64,000 nucleotides of DNA from Sinomonas cyclohexanicum (GCF_020886775.1 NZ_AP024525.1:2356001-2420000), one strand, 5' to 3'; shown: positions 52,567 through 62,957, numbered from the stretch's first letter. The notes: generated by a model from the sequence alone, not told the origin. Made by a program: numbers and translations.

Positions 52567-53850
52567 TCAGGCCGACTTGTTGCGGCGCTTGGCCACCACG
52601 CTGTGCGGGATGAGCGTCGGCTCCTCGGTCCCCATGACGACGCCGCGCGTGATCACCACGCTCGCGATGTCGTCGCGGCTCGGGAGGTCGAACATCACGG
52701 GGAGGAGGACCTCCTCCATGATGGCCCGGAGTCCGCGGGCACCGGTGCCCCGCTCGAGCGCGAGGTCCGCGATCGCCTCGAGTGAGGCGTCCTCGAAGTG
52801 GAGCTCGACGCCGTCGAGCTGGAACATCTTCTCGTACTGCCTCACGAGCGCGTTCTTCGGGACGGTGAGGATCTGCATGAGGGCGGGCCGATCGAGGTTC
52901 TCGACGGTCGTGATGACGGGCAGCCGCCCGATGAACTCGGGGATGAGGCCGAACTTGAGGAGGTCCTCCGGCATGACGTCAGAGTAGCTCGCGTCCTTGC
53001 TCGTGAGCGCGCTGAGCGGGGCGCCGAATCCGATGCCCTTCTTGCCCGCGCGCTGGCCGATGATCTCCTCGAGGCCCGCGAACGCGCCCGCCACGATGAA
53101 CAGCACGTTGGTCGTGTCGATCTGGATGAACTCCTGATGCGGGTGCTTGCGGCCGCCCTGAGGCGGGACCGAGGCCACCGTGCCCTCGAGGATCTTCAGC
53201 AGCGCCTGCTGGACGCCCTCGCCCGAGACGTCACGCGTGATCGAGGGGTTCTCGCTCTTGCGGGAGATCTTGTCGATCTCGTCGATATAGATGATCCCCT
53301 GCTCGGCCTTCTTGACGTCGTAGTCCGCGGCCTGGATGAGCTTGAGCAGGATGTTCTCCACGTCCTCACCGACATAGCCTGCCTCGGTGAGCGCCGTAGC
53401 GTCTGCGACGGCGAACGGGACATTGAGCCGCCGGGCGAGCGTCTGGGCGAGGTAGGTCTTGCCGCAGCCCGTCGGGCCGATCAAGAGGATGTTCGACTTC
53501 GCGATCTCGACGTCGTCGTGCGCCTCAGCAAGAGAGCCACCCTTCGTTGCGTGGCCGGACTGGATGCGCTTGTAGTGGTTGTAGACCGCGACCGCGAGGG
53601 CACGCTTGGCGGGCTCCTGCCCGATCACGTACTCCTGGAGGAAGTCGAAGATCTCACGCGGCTTGGGCAGCTCGAACGAGCCAAGATCGGAGACCTCGGC
53701 CAGCTCCTCCTCGATGATCTCGTTGCACAGCTCGATGCACTCGTCACAGATGTACACACCCGGGCCCGCAATGAGCTTCCGGACCTGCTTCTGGCTCTTG
53801 CCGCAGAAGGAGCACTTCAGTAGGTCTGCACTCTCTCCAATGCGCGCCAT
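52567..53850 (-). CDS. clpX: ATP-dependent Clp protease ATP-binding subunit ClpX
   Basis: A 427-residue AAA+ unfoldase. The N-terminal zinc domain ([14 protein letters not shown] with ICDECIELC) binds adaptors. Walker A is GPTGCGKT, Walker [11 protein letters not shown], and the pore and IGF-loop regions ([20 protein letters not shown]) are present. It delivers substrates to ClpP. ATG 53850 has GGAAGGGAA upstream. It is downstream of clpP2, separated by a gap with a large hairpin. Confidence 0.97.
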   Translation of the reverse strand: MARIGESADLLKCSFCGKSQKQVRKLIAGPGVYICDECIELCNEIIEEELAEVSDLGSFELPKPREIFDFLQEYVIGQEPAKRALAVAVYNHYKRIQSGHATKGGSLAEAHDDVEIAKSNILLIGPTGCGKTYLAQTLARRLNVPFAVADATALTEAGYVGEDVENILLKLIQAADYDVKKAEQGIIYIDEIDKISRKSENPSITRDVSGEGVQQALLKILEGTVASVPPQGGRKHPHQEFIQIDTTNVLFIVAGAFAGLEEIIGQRAGKKGIGFGAPLSALTSKDASYSDVMPEDLLKFGLIPEFIGRLPVITTVENLDRPALMQILTVPKNALVRQYEKMFQLDGVELHFEDASLEAIADLALERGTGARGLRAIMEEVLLPVMFDLPSRDDIASVVITRGVVMGTEEPTLIPHSVVAKRRNKSA

Positions 53851-53983
53851 TCGTCGTTTCCCTTCCTGAAGAAGCCTTGACCTTCCCACTGTAGGCCACA
53901 GCGGCGGCCCACGTCGTAAGACACCACGCGAAGGCACCGCCCGCGGACACGAGTCGCAGACGGCCAACAAGTGGACGCCCGCT

Positions 53984-54034
53984 CCACGACACGGCGCCGA
54001 TGCCCGGGATTCCCGGGCATCGGCGCCGTCGTGG
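53984..54034 (-). terminator. Long hairpin between clpP2 and clpX
   Basis: ACGGCGCCGATGCCCGGGA and its reverse complement form a 19-bp perfect stem around a single-base centre, extended outward by CCACGAC/CGTGG with a small bulge. No T-run follows on the minus strand. It may terminate or attenuate clpP2 transcripts so that clpX has a separate level or promoter. Confidence 0.6.
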
Positions 54035-54067
54035 GGCGGGCGCCAGCCATTCGCGCACGCCGCTGGG

Positions 54068-54727
54068 TCAGCGGGAGATCGCGCTCGGGCGGATCTTGCG
54101 TGACTCGAGGACCTCGTCGACGAGCCCGTACTCCTTGGCCTCGTGGGCCGTGAGGAACTTGTCGCGCTCGATGTCGGCGCTGATCTCCTCAGGCGTCTTG
54201 TTCGTGTGCTTCGCCCACGTGTGCTCGAGCCATTCGCGCATGCGAAGGACCTCTCGCGCCTGGATCTCGAGGTCGGACGCCTGACCGCCGGATCCGCCGG
54301 AGAGCGCGGGCTGGTGGATCATGACCGTCGAGTTCGGCAGCGCAAGGCGCTTCCCGGGCGTGCCCGCCGCGAGGATTACCGCAGCGGCGGAAGCCGCCAT
54401 TCCGAGGCAGACAGTCTGGATCTCAGGACGGATGAACTGCATCGTGTCGTAGATCGCGGTCATGGCGGTGAACGAACCGCCCGGCGAGTTGATGTACATC
54501 GTGATGTCGCGGTCCGGATCGTTCGCCTCGAGGACGAGCAGCTGAGCCATGATGTCATCCGCAGACGCGTCGTCGACCTGGACGCCCATGAAGATGATGC
54601 GGTCCTCGAACAGCTTCGTGTACGGGTCCTGGCGCTTGAAGCCGTACGGCGTGCGCTCCTCGAACTGGGGAAGGACGTAGCGGCTCGTGGGCAGGCTGGC
54701 CGGGTTGACGCCCATGCTGTAGTTCAT
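54068..54727 (-). CDS. clpP2: ATP-dependent Clp protease proteolytic subunit ClpP2
   Basis: A 219-residue ClpP. The catalytic serine is in [12 protein letters not shown] and the histidine in [10 protein letters not shown]; the aspartate lies in the ERDKFL helix region. The [17 protein letters not shown] block is typical. In actinobacteria ClpP1 and ClpP2 assemble into a mixed tetradecamer and dock ClpX or ClpC. It follows clpP1 after 39 bp. Confidence 0.96.
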   Translation of the reverse strand: MNYSMGVNPASLPTSRYVLPQFEERTPYGFKRQDPYTKLFEDRIIFMGVQVDDASADDIMAQLLVLEANDPDRDITMYINSPGGSFTAMTAIYDTMQFIRPEIQTVCLGMAASAAAVILAAGTPGKRLALPNSTVMIHQPALSGGSGGQASDLEIQAREVLRMREWLEHTWAKHTNKTPEEISADIERDKFLTAHEAKEYGLVDEVLESRKIRPSAISR

Positions 54728-54766
54728 CTGGTTGCTCCTAGTTCTTCCTGTGCTCCGGGCGCGTCT

Positions 54767-55390
54767 CTACTTGTCGGTCCCGCCGCCACCGGACACGTGC
54801 CCCGCACGCTCGGCGATCTTGTCGAAGAAGCCGTACTCGAGGGCCTCCTGCGCAGTGAACCACTTGTCGCGGTCGTTGTCCTTGAGGATCGTCTCGATCG
54901 TCTGCCCGGTCTGCTCGGCCGTCAGCTCGGCCATGACGCGCTTCATGTGGAGGATGAGCTCGGCCTGGATCTTGATGTCCGACGCCGTGCCCCCGATCCC
55001 GCCGGAGGGCTGGTGCATGAGGATGCGCGCGTGCGGCGTCGCGTACCGCTTGCCCTTCGTGCCGGACGAGAGCAGGAACTGGCCCATCGAAGCTGCCAGC
55101 CCGGTGGCGACCGTCACGACGTCGTTCGGGATGAACTGCATCGTGTCGTAGATCGCCATGCCCGCCGTGACCGATCCTCCGGGCGAGTTGATGTACAGGT
55201 AGATGTCCTTGTGCGGGTCCTCCGCGGACAGGAGGAGGAGCTGCGAACAGATGGCGTTCGCGTTTTCATCGCGGACCTCCGAGCCGAGCCAGATGATGCG
55301 CTCCTTGAGGAGGCGCTGGTAGATGAAGTCCTGGCCGCCGTTCCCCTCAGCCGGCCCTGCCATGCTCGGCGACTTCTCCTGCTGGTGCAT
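54767..55390 (-). CDS. clpP1: ATP-dependent Clp protease proteolytic subunit ClpP1
   Basis: A 207-residue ClpP with the serine in [14 protein letters not shown] and the histidine in [31 protein letters not shown] is conserved. ATG 55390 has GAGAGG upstream and fits the family length; the open frame extends farther but without a site. It is the first of the clpP1-clpP2 pair and lies downstream of tig, separated by a terminator hairpin. Confidence 0.95.
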   Translation of the reverse strand: MHQQEKSPSMAGPAEGNGGQDFIYQRLLKERIIWLGSEVRDENANAICSQLLLLSAEDPHKDIYLYINSPGGSVTAGMAIYDTMQFIPNDVVTVATGLAASMGQFLLSSGTKGKRYATPHARILMHQPSGGIGGTASDIKIQAELILHMKRVMAELTAEQTGQTIETILKDNDRDKWFTAQEALEYGFFDKIAERAGHVSGGGGTDK

Positions 55391-55529
55391 GCTGCGATAC
55401 CTCTCGATCTGGTGCACGGACCTGATTGCTTCTACAGGGACACTAGCCGTTTTCCGAGGCGCTTTGTTCCGCGCCGGCGCGCTGTTCGCTTCCAGCGCAT
55501 GACGCAGCACCGCGCCGGACGCACAGAGG

Positions 55530-55562
55530 CCGCCGCCCTGCCCATCGGGGCAGAGACGGCGG
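55530..55562 (-). terminator. Terminator hairpin downstream of tig
   Basis: CCGCCGCCCTGCCC pairs with GGGCAGAGACGGCGG around ATCG with one small mismatch region. It lies about 30 bp after the trigger-factor stop. The clp genes therefore probably have their own promoter. Confidence 0.6.
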
Positions 55563-55593
55563 TCTCGTCGGCAGCCCGGAACGGGCGTGGCCT

Positions 55594-56976
55594 CTAGAAC
55601 TTCGCAGCGGCGGGATCGTCGCTCGGGACGACGTCGGCGGACTCCTCGGCGGCCACTGCGGCGTCGGCTTCCTCGTCCGCGAGTGGGCGGACGAACTCGC
55701 TCAGGTCGACGGCGTTGCCCTCGGAGTCGGTGACCTCGGCCTTGCCGAGCACCACGGCGAGCGCCTTGCGGCGGCGGACCTCGCCGACCATCATCGGGAC
55801 CTGGCCGGACTGGTCCATGATCTGGGCGAACTGGTTCGGGTCCATGCCGTACTGGCTCGCGGTGGTCACGAGGTACTCGATGAGCTCCGACTGGGAGACA
55901 CCGATCTCCTCCTTGTCAGCGATCGCGTCGAGGATGACCTCGTTCTTGAACGCCCGCTCGGTGTTGGCCTTGACCTCGGCGCGGTGCTCCTCCGTGTCGT
56001 GGTCCTCCTCGGCCGCGTGGCCCCCGCTGGAGGGGTTGAAGTGGGCCTCGACCTGCTCGGTCACGACGCCCTCCGGAACCGGCACCTCGATGAGCTCCAC
56101 GAGCTTGTCGAGGACCTTGTCGCGGGCCTCGACGCCCTGGGCGACGACCTTGGACTGGGCGGCCTGCTTGGCGAGGTCAGCGCGGAGCTCGTCGATCGTG
56201 TCGAACTCCGACGCGAGCTGGGCGAAGTCGTCGTCGGCCTCGGGGAGCTCGCGCTCCTTCACCGCGGTGACCTTGACGGACACCGAGGCGTTCTCGCCGG
56301 CGTGCTCGCCGCCGGCCAGCTTGGTCTCGAACACCGACTCCTCATCGGCTGACAGCCCGGTGACGGCCTCGTCGAGGCCCTCGAGCATCGTGCCCGAGCC
56401 GACCTGGTAGGACAGGCCGGAGGCGGAGTCGACCTCCTCGTCGCCGACCTTGGCGGTCAGATCGATTGTGAGGAAGTCGTCGGCCTGGGCCGGGCGGTCG
56501 ACGGGCTTGAGCGTGCCGAAGCGGCCGCGCAGCTCGTCGAGGGCCGTCTGAACGTCGTCATCGCCTGCCTCGGCGGCATCGACGCCGATCTTGAGGCCCT
56601 CGTAGTCGGGCAGCTCGATCTCGGGACGCACGTCGACCTCTACGGAGAACTTGAGCTCGCCCTCGGTAGCCGAGGGGTCGGGGACCTCGGTGATCTCGAC
56701 CTCGGGGCGGGAGAGCGGGCGGATCCCGGTCTCGGCGACAGCCTGCTGGTACCAGTCGTTGAGCCCCTCGTTGATAGCGGTCTCGAGGACGTAGCCACGG
56801 CCGACGCGCTGGTCGATGAGGCGCGACGGCACCTTGCCCTTGCGGAAGCCGGGGACCTGGATCTGCTCGGCGACGGCCTTGTAGGCGGCATCGATGTTCG
56901 GCTTCAGCTCGTCGAGGGTCACCTCGACGTTGAGCTTTGCCCGGGTGGGGCTGAGGTTCTCGGCAGCGCTCTTCAC
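55594..56976 (-). CDS. tig: Trigger factor
   Basis: A 460-residue ribosome-bound chaperone. The N-terminal ribosome-binding domain includes the signature [15 protein letters not shown] PPIase domain follows (about residues 155-240) and a helical C-terminal chaperone domain. The tail is acidic ([13 protein letters not shown]), as in other actinobacteria. It starts at ATG 56976 and is immediately upstream of the clpP genes, the common order. Confidence 0.97.
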   Translation of the reverse strand: MKSAAENLSPTRAKLNVEVTLDELKPNIDAAYKAVAEQIQVPGFRKGKVPSRLIDQRVGRGYVLETAINEGLNDWYQQAVAETGIRPLSRPEVEITEVPDPSATEGELKFSVEVDVRPEIELPDYEGLKIGVDAAEAGDDDVQTALDELRGRFGTLKPVDRPAQADDFLTIDLTAKVGDEEVDSASGLSYQVGSGTMLEGLDEAVTGLSADEESVFETKLAGGEHAGENASVSVKVTAVKERELPEADDDFAQLASEFDTIDELRADLAKQAAQSKVVAQGVEARDKVLDKLVELIEVPVPEGVVTEQVEAHFNPSSGGHAAEEDHDTEEHRAEVKANTERAFKNEVILDAIADKEEIGVSQSELIEYLVTTASQYGMDPNQFAQIMDQSGQVPMMVGEVRRRKALAVVLGKAEVTDSEGNAVDLSEFVRPLADEEADAAVAAEESADVVPSDDPAAAKF

Positions 56977-57042
56977 AGCGTGGCTCTCCTGGATGGTCGG
57001 ATTGGTGGTACCGCCCTGGGCGATTGCCGCAGGACGCGACTG

Positions 57043-57117
57043 TCGGGGTGACAGGATTTGAACCTGCGACTTCCTGCTCCCAAAGCAGGCGCTCTAGCCA
57101 AGCTGAGCTACACCCCG
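57043..57117 (-). tRNA. tRNA-Pro (anticodon TGG)
   Basis: On the minus strand CGGGGTG pairs with CACCCCG. The anticodon arm CCTGC-TTTGGGA-GCAGG gives TGG. The T-arm is GCAGG-TTCAAAT-CCTGT. CCA is not encoded. It lies upstream of tig. Confidence 0.95.
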
Positions 57118-57185
57118 GTCTAGTGCACAGACCACGATACCGTGACGGGATCGATCGTCGCACATCAGCCCTTGGGTACGGCAAC

Positions 57186-57210
57186 GGGCCCCTCCCATCG
57201 GGAGAGGCCC
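57186..57210 (-). terminator. Terminator hairpin downstream of tRNA-Gly
   Basis: GGGCCCCTCCC and GGGAGAGGCCC form an 11-bp stem with one mismatch around a 3-base loop, 10 bp after the tRNA-Gly 3' end on the minus strand. The following sequence is not T-rich. Confidence 0.5.
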
Positions 57211-57219
57211 GCGTCGCGG

Positions 57220-57290
57220 AGCGGCCGACGGGAATCGAACCCGCGTAATCAGTTTGGAAGACTGAGGCTCTACCATTGAGCTACGGCCGC
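57220..57290 (-). tRNA. tRNA-Gly (anticodon TCC)
   Basis: On the minus strand GCGGCCG pairs with CGGCCGC. The anticodon arm TCAGT-CTTCCAA-ACTGA gives TCC. The D-arm AGCTCAATGGTAGAGC and the T-arm GCGGG-TTCGATT-CCCGT are standard. CCA is not encoded. Confidence 0.95.
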
Positions 57291-57363
57291 GAGGGCCCTC
57301 TCACTAAAGCGAACCCCGGCGCCAGTGTCAAATCAGAGCCGTCTCATGTGCCCAGGCTGGCCA

Positions 57364-58278
57364 TCAGCTCTGGCACGTGGTGCACCAGTAGAGCTTCCTT
57401 CCGGCTTCCTCCCCGAGCACGACCGGAGCCCCGCACACCCGGCAGTCACGGCCCTGGCGCCTGTACACGTAGTGTGCGTCCTCCGGCTCCGGCAGCTGCA
57501 ACGGGCCTCCCGGCCACCCCGACGGGTCCGTGGTGATGATCCGGCCGTCACGCACTCCCTGCGCCATCGCCCGAGCCGCATCCGCCCACAGGGCGTGCGC
57601 CTGGTCCTCGGAGAGGGCCGCGCCCGGGGTCGTCGGATCGAGCCTGGCCCGGAACAGGAGCTCCGCGCGGTACACATTGCCGATCCCTGCCACGACCGTC
57701 TGGTCCATGAGGAGGCGCGAGACCGGCGTGCGACGGCGCGTGAGCCGCCGGGCGAACTCTTCGCCGCCGGCGGGCTCCTCCTCCCACCAGTCAGGCCCGG
57801 GCCCCGCGAGCGGGTCCGGGCCCAGACGGTCCCGCGCTGCCCGCGCCTCGGCCTCGGCCTCGACCGTGCACGTGCTCGCCCCGCGCAGGTCGGCCCAGCC
57901 GTGGGCGGACACGAGCCTCGCCCTGACTGCCCCGCGCGGAGGCGGCGGTGCGGCGCTGTGCCGCGCGGCGCCGTCGTCCGCTGCCTCCCTCTCGCCGACG
58001 CGGCGCGGGGCGCCGATGCTCGAGGCGCCGGTGAACGTCTCGTCGCCGCCGAACTCCCACGCGCCATAAAGGCCAAGGTGGACGCGCAGCACGAGGCCGC
58101 CCTCGACATGGAGGAACAGCTGCTTGCCGTGCGCGGACGCACCCAGGAGCACTCGGCCGTCCAGAAGGGCGGCGCCGTCGCGGAACGGCCCCTGGGGGCT
58201 CGAGACGGCGAGCCGCTCCCCCGCGAAGACATCGGTGAACTGCCGGGCGAGCCGATGGATGGAATGGCCCTCGGGCAC
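57364..58278 (-). CDS. nei: Fpg/Nei family DNA glycosylase (endonuclease VIII-like)
   Basis: A 304-residue DNA glycosylase/AP lyase. The N-terminus MPEGHSIHRLA gives the catalytic P2-E3. The helix-two-turn-helix region (LLMDQTVVAGIGNVYRAELLF) and a C-terminal zinc finger (RDCRVCGAPV with LYWCTTCQS) are present. MPEGH rather than MPELP places it with Nei, which removes oxidised pyrimidines. A stretch of about 30 residues between domains is Ala/Pro-rich. It lies 13 bp downstream of the rpiB gene on the same strand. Confidence 0.93.
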   Translation of the reverse strand: MPEGHSIHRLARQFTDVFAGERLAVSSPQGPFRDGAALLDGRVLLGASAHGKQLFLHVEGGLVLRVHLGLYGAWEFGGDETFTGASSIGAPRRVGEREAADDGAARHSAAPPPPRGAVRARLVSAHGWADLRGASTCTVEAEAEARAARDRLGPDPLAGPGPDWWEEEPAGGEEFARRLTRRRTPVSRLLMDQTVVAGIGNVYRAELLFRARLDPTTPGAALSEDQAHALWADAARAMAQGVRDGRIITTDPSGWPGGPLQLPEPEDAHYVYRRQGRDCRVCGAPVVLGEEAGRKLYWCTTCQS

Positions 58279-58291
58279 AGCGGGTCCCGCG

Positions 58292-58774
58292 CTAGTCGAT
58301 GATCTCGCCGGTCACCTCGTAGGTGGCGATCTTGCCGATGCGGCGGACGTGGCGGTCCTCGTTGCTGAACGGCTCTGCCAGGAAGGCCTCGATGAGGGCC
58401 GTGGCCTCCTCGAGGCTGTGCTGACGTCCGCCGACGGCCACGACGTTCGCGTCATTGTGCTCGCGGGCGAGCCTGGCCGTGTCGAGGTTCCAGGCGAGGG
58501 CCGCGCGCACTCCGCGGACCTTGTTCGCGGCGATCTGCTCGCCGTTGCCCGATCCTCCGAGGACGATCCCGAGGGCGTGGGTCCCCGCCTCCAGATCCGC
58601 CACAACAGCCAGGGCGGCCCGGATGCAGAACGACGGGTAGTCATCGAGCGCGTCGTACTCGCGCGGTCCATGGTCCACGACGTCGAAACCCTGACCAGTC
58701 AGGTGCGCCACCAGGTGTGCTGACAGCTCCATGCCTGCATGGTCGGTGGCAATGTGGACGCGCGGCTTCGGCAC
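58292..58774 (-). CDS. rpiB: Ribose-5-phosphate isomerase B
   Basis: A 160-residue RpiB that interconverts ribose-5-phosphate and ribulose-5-phosphate. The ATDHAG start, YDALDDYP, the phosphate loop GGSGNGEQIAANK and the EHNDANVVAVGGR block are typical. The position of the active-site Cys of E. coli RpiB is replaced by Ser/Gly, as in actinobacterial RpiB, where a glutamate acts. It sits between nei and a membrane-protein gene. Confidence 0.93.
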   Translation of the reverse strand: MPKPRVHIATDHAGMELSAHLVAHLTGQGFDVVDHGPREYDALDDYPSFCIRAALAVVADLEAGTHALGIVLGGSGNGEQIAANKVRGVRAALAWNLDTARLAREHNDANVVAVGGRQHSLEEATALIEAFLAEPFSNEDRHVRRIGKIATYEVTGEIID

Positions 58775-58811
58775 GGCGTTCCTCTCTGTGGTTCTTCTCG
58801 GGACTCCCAGA

Positions 58812-59783
58812 CTACGCGCCGGATGCCGCGCGGAGCACGTCGACGACGCGCCTGGCGGTGTCGCCGTCGCGCCCCGAGAAGGTCGCGTGGCGCCCGTCGT
58901 CGAGGATCACCTCGACGGCCTCCCCGCTCGCGGCGAGGACCGAGACGGACCGCCCCCTCCTGCGGTACCCCCACCCGCCGAACGAGCGCGCCGCGACGGT
59001 CGCGAACCCGGTCCGGAGCACGGACGACGGCGCGAAGCGCAGCACGGGCACCAATCCGGCCAGGAAGACCCCTACCGCTTCGGGGCTGACCGAGACCCGG
59101 ACCACGAGGCACCCCGCGGCGGCGAGGGCCGCGAGCGTCAGCGCGAGTGAGAGCCACGGCGAGACGACGATCAGGAGCAGCGAGACGGAGACGCCGACGA
59201 TACCGAGCATCACGAACACGGACGAGCGCGCGTGCGCCCAATACGTGAACGTCGCGGCCGCCCGCTCGGGCTCGAGCTCCTCGAGGAGGGCCTCCTGGTC
59301 GCGTGGCCCCCATTGCTCGTCCGGCTTGAACGACAAGAGCATGACGACGGCGAACGCTACCGTGGCGCCGGAGCCCATCGCCAGCACGATCGGGTCGGGG
59401 TGCGAATCCCGGGCGTCGGCCACGCCATCCTGCCCGATGAGGCCCGCCGCGAGGACAGTGGTGAGGAACATGGACATGCCCACCCCCCCGGCCATGAAGA
59501 TCTTCCGGGAAATCGGCGGGCGTGACAGGAGCGCGGCCTGGAGGCACAGGAGTGCCCCGACCACCGCCACGAGCGCGGCGCCGCCCACGAGGTACCCGAA
59601 GAAGGGAATGAAGGCCCGGCCCCCGCCGGCGTCCCAGAGCCATGCGACGGGTTCGGGGACGCGGCCCCGGAACGTCAACGAGGCGAGACCGAACCCGACG
59701 GCGAGCAGCACAGGGTAGCCGACGGCGAACCGCAGCGCCTTCCGGTCCCATCGTTTCTCGGACCTCTCGGTGGATCCCGCCAT
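58812..59783 (-). CDS. Multi-pass membrane protein of unknown function
   Basis: A 323-residue protein with six or seven hydrophobic segments: FAVGYPVLLAVGFGLASLTF, FIPFFGYLVGGAALVAVVGALL, the GGVGMSMFLTTVLAAGL segment, GSGATVAFAVVMLLSF, FVMLGIVGVSVSLLLIVV and LALTLAALAAAGCLVV. The C-terminal 100 residues look soluble and strand-rich (SVSVLAASGEAVEVILDDGRH). No motif identifies it. ATG 59783 is used; it diverges from pepN across about 140 bp. Confidence 0.8.
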   Translation of the reverse strand: MAGSTERSEKRWDRKALRFAVGYPVLLAVGFGLASLTFRGRVPEPVAWLWDAGGGRAFIPFFGYLVGGAALVAVVGALLCLQAALLSRPPISRKIFMAGGVGMSMFLTTVLAAGLIGQDGVADARDSHPDPIVLAMGSGATVAFAVVMLLSFKPDEQWGPRDQEALLEELEPERAAATFTYWAHARSSVFVMLGIVGVSVSLLLIVVSPWLSLALTLAALAAAGCLVVRVSVSPEAVGVFLAGLVPVLRFAPSSVLRTGFATVAARSFGGWGYRRRGRSVSVLAASGEAVEVILDDGRHATFSGRDGDTARRVVDVLRAASGA

Positions 59784-59925
59784 GCCCCCAACGCTACTGC
59801 ACAGGAGACGCACAGATTCGGTCCAGAGCCATGCTGGCTTCAAGCCCGCCCGACATGAAACAATGACTTCAAAAGTGATCCGCGCCACGCGGAACCACCT
59901 GATCTCGCACACGCTTGGAGGGCAC

Positions 59926-62481
59926 ATGCCAGGGACGAATCTCACCCGCTCGGAAGCCATCGAGAGGGCCGAGGCCATCCGGCACGTGGACAACTACCAC
60001 GTCGAGCTCGATCTGGCCCGCGGTGATCGCGTCTTCGGCTCCCGCACCACCGTGAGGTTCACCGCACAGGAGGGCGCGTCGTCGTTCATCGACGCGATCA
60101 CCGATACGGTCCGCTCCGTGACGCTCAACGGCGAGGCGCTCGATCCGGCCGTGGTGAGCGACGGCGTCCGGATCCAGCTCCCCCACCTGGCGGCCGAGAA
60201 CGAGCTCGTGGTCGACGCCGACGCGCTCTACATGAATACCGGCGAGGGGCTCCACCGCTTCGTGGACCCGGTGGACGGGGAGGTCTACCTCTACACCCAG
60301 TTCGAGGTGCCCGATTCGCGCCGCATGTTCGCGGTCTTCGAGCAGCCGGACCTCAAGGCGTCGTTCCGGTTCACCGTGACCGCGCCGTCGCACTGGGAGG
60401 TCGTCTCCAATTCCGCGACGCCCGAGCCCGTGCGCGTGCCCGGCGAGGACGCCTCCTCCGTGTGGGACTTCGCGCCCACCCCGCGGATCTCGAGCTACAT
60501 CACCGCCCTCGTGGCCGGCCCGTACCAGAGCGTGACCGATTCCCTCGTCAACTCCGCGGGCCGGACCGTGCCCTTGGGCATCTTCGCGCGGAAGTCGCTC
60601 ATCCAGTACCTCGACGCGGAGAACATCTTCGGCATCACGAAGGCCGGCTTCGCGTTCTACGAGCGTGAGTTCGGCTGCGAATACCCGTTCGAGAAATACG
60701 ACCAGCTCTTCGTCCCGGAGTTCAACGCGGGCGCCATGGAGAACGCGGGCGCCGTCACGATCCTCGAGAGCTACGTCTTCCGGTCCAAGCCGACCCAGGC
60801 GACCGTGGAGCGCCGGGCGATCACGGTCCTGCACGAGCTCGCGCACATGTGGTTCGGCGATCTCGTCACGATGCGCTGGTGGGACGACCTGTGGCTGAAC
60901 GAGTCCTTCGCCGAGTTCATGTCCCACCTCGCCGCCGCCGAGGGCACAGACTTCCGCCACGCGTGGACCACCTTCGCCTCGGTTGAGAAGTCCTGGGCCT
61001 ACCGTCAGGACCAGCTGCCCACGACCCACCCGATCTTCGCGGACATCACGGACCTGGCCGACGTCGAGGTCAACTTCGACGGCATCACCTACGCGAAGGG
61101 CGCGTCCGTGCTCAAGCAGCTCGTGGCGTGGGTCGGCCAGGAACACTTCATGGAGGGCGTCCGCCGCTACTTCGCGAAGTACGCGTGGGGCAACACGGTG
61201 CTCGCCGACCTCATGGCCGAGCTCGAGGCCGCGAGCGGCCGCGACCTCACCTCATGGGGCACGGCCTGGCTCGAGACCGCGGGCGTGAACACCCTCTCGC
61301 CCCAGATCGCGACGGACGACGCCGGCCGGATCCTCTCCTTCGCCGTTCGCCAGAGTGCCGTCCCCGACTACCCGACCATCCGCCCTCACCGCCTCGCCGT
61401 GGGCTTCTACGACCGCGATGCATCCGGCGCCCTCACGCGCACGCACCGCGTGGAGCTCGACGTGGACGGCGAGCTGACAGAGGTCCCCGAGCTCGTGGGG
61501 ACCACCCGCCCGGCGCTCGTGCTCCTCAACGACGACGACCTCGCCTACGCGAAGGTCCGGCTCGACCCCGTGTCCCTTGCCACGGCGACCGAGAGCCTCA
61601 AGGACATCGCCGAGAGCCTCCCCCGCGCGCTCGTGTGGGGCTCGGCGTGGGACGGCGCCCGCGACGGTGAGACGCCGGCCCGCGCGTACGTGGACCTCGT
61701 CCTGTCCAACATCGGGGCAGAGTCCGACGCCTCCGTCGTGCAGACGCTCCTGCGCCAACTCGCGACCACCCTCGAGTACTACGTTGCGCCGGAGGCCCAG
61801 AGCGAGGCCAAGCGTGGCGCGGCGGCGCGGCTCTGGGGCCTCGCGCGGGAGGCCGAGGCAGGCTCGGACTCGCAGCTGCAGTTCGTGAAGTCCTTCGCTG
61901 CGCTCGCGGCGACGGCGGAGCACCTCGACGCGGTCGCCGGCCTGCTCGACGGCGCCGTGGAGGTGCCGGGCCTGACGGTGGACCAGGACCTGCGCTGGGA
62001 CCTCGTCGCCTCCCTCGCCGCGGGCGGAAGGAACTCGCAGCAGGGCATCGACGACGAGCTCGCGCGGGACAACACCTCGACGGGCCAGTGCGCGGCGGCG
62101 CTCGCCGCGGCCGCGCTCCCCACGCCGGAGGCCAAGGCGGAGGCCTGGGACGCGATCGTGGTCCGCGGGAAGCTCTCCAACGCGATCCAGCAGGCGGCGA
62201 TCAACGGATTCGTACGGGCGCACGATGCCGCGCTCCTGACCCCGTATGCCGAGAAGTACTTCGAGGCGGTGCCCGGAATCGTCACGGGGCGCACGCACGC
62301 GCTCGCGCAGCAGATCGTGGTCGGCCTCTACCCGGCACGGCCGACCACCCAGGCGATCGTCGATCGCACCGATGCCTTCCTCGCCTCCCTGGCCGATGAT
62401 CAGGCCGCCCTGCGCCGCATGACGCTCGAGAACCGCGACGGCGTCGCGAGGGCCCTCCGCGCGCAGTCGGCAGACCGGTAG
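59926..62481 (+). CDS. pepN: Aminopeptidase N (M1 family)
   Basis: An 851-residue zinc aminopeptidase. The exopeptidase motif GAMEN lies in FNAGAMENAGAV. The zinc site is H303-ELAH with the downstream glutamate in WLNESFAEFM. The N-terminal beta domain and the C-terminal ERAP1-like helical domain (about residues 500-840) are complete. It trims N-terminal residues from peptides in the cytoplasm. GGAGG precedes ATG 59926; a longer open frame upstream lacks a site. An OsmC-family gene follows 11 bp after the stop. Confidence 0.96.
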   Translation: MPGTNLTRSEAIERAEAIRHVDNYHVELDLARGDRVFGSRTTVRFTAQEGASSFIDAITDTVRSVTLNGEALDPAVVSDGVRIQLPHLAAENELVVDADALYMNTGEGLHRFVDPVDGEVYLYTQFEVPDSRRMFAVFEQPDLKASFRFTVTAPSHWEVVSNSATPEPVRVPGEDASSVWDFAPTPRISSYITALVAGPYQSVTDSLVNSAGRTVPLGIFARKSLIQYLDAENIFGITKAGFAFYEREFGCEYPFEKYDQLFVPEFNAGAMENAGAVTILESYVFRSKPTQATVERRAITVLHELAHMWFGDLVTMRWWDDLWLNESFAEFMSHLAAAEGTDFRHAWTTFASVEKSWAYRQDQLPTTHPIFADITDLADVEVNFDGITYAKGASVLKQLVAWVGQEHFMEGVRRYFAKYAWGNTVLADLMAELEAASGRDLTSWGTAWLETAGVNTLSPQIATDDAGRILSFAVRQSAVPDYPTIRPHRLAVGFYDRDASGALTRTHRVELDVDGELTEVPELVGTTRPALVLLNDDDLAYAKVRLDPVSLATATESLKDIAESLPRALVWGSAWDGARDGETPARAYVDLVLSNIGAESDASVVQTLLRQLATTLEYYVAPEAQSEAKRGAAARLWGLAREAEAGSDSQLQFVKSFAALAATAEHLDAVAGLLDGAVEVPGLTVDQDLRWDLVASLAAGGRNSQQGIDDELARDNTSTGQCAAALAAAALPTPEAKAEAWDAIVVRGKLSNAIQQAAINGFVRAHDAALLTPYAEKYFEAVPGIVTGRTHALAQQIVVGLYPARPTTQAIVDRTDAFLASLADDQAALRRMTLENRDGVARALRAQSADR

Positions 62482-62492
62482 TCTTGGCGTCC

Positions 62493-62957
62493 ATGGCACT
62501 CGGCGAGCACCACTACAGCGTCACGGTCACGTGGACGGGCAACCGCGGGACGGGAACATCCGGTGTGCGCGACTTCGGCCGAGAGCACGACGTCGCGCTG
62601 CCCGGCCTGCCCGTCCTGCCCGGCACGGCCGACCCGTCCTTCCGCGGGACCGCAGACCGGTACAACCCGGAGCAGCTGCTCCTCACGGCCCTTGCCCAGT
62701 GCCACATGCTCAGCTACCTCTTCGAGGCGGCGCGGCACGGCGTTGTCGTGACCGGGTACAGCGACGCGGCGAGCGGCACGATGGCGGTGCACGGCACCTC
62801 AGGCGAGTTCACTGAGGTGACCCTGCGTCCGCGAGTCGAGCTCGCCGACGAGTCGCAGCGGGCTCTCGCGGATCGGCTGCACGACGACGCGCACGAGACC
62901 TGCTTCATTGCGCGCTCGGTGAACTTCCCCGTGAGGCACGTCCCCGAACTGCCCTGA
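62493..62957 (+). CDS. OsmC family protein
   Basis: A 154-residue OsmC-like protein. The peroxidatic cysteine is in ALAQCHMLSYLF and the second in DAHETCFIARSVNFPV. The strand-rich N-terminus (YSVTVTWTGNRGTGT) fits. These proteins reduce organic peroxides or act on thiols. ATG 62493 (ATGGCACTC) is used; an in-frame TTG at 62484 is possible. It follows pepN closely. Confidence 0.9.
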   Translation: MALGEHHYSVTVTWTGNRGTGTSGVRDFGREHDVALPGLPVLPGTADPSFRGTADRYNPEQLLLTALAQCHMLSYLFEAARHGVVVTGYSDAASGTMAVHGTSGEFTEVTLRPRVELADESQRALADRLHDDAHETCFIARSVNFPVRHVPELP

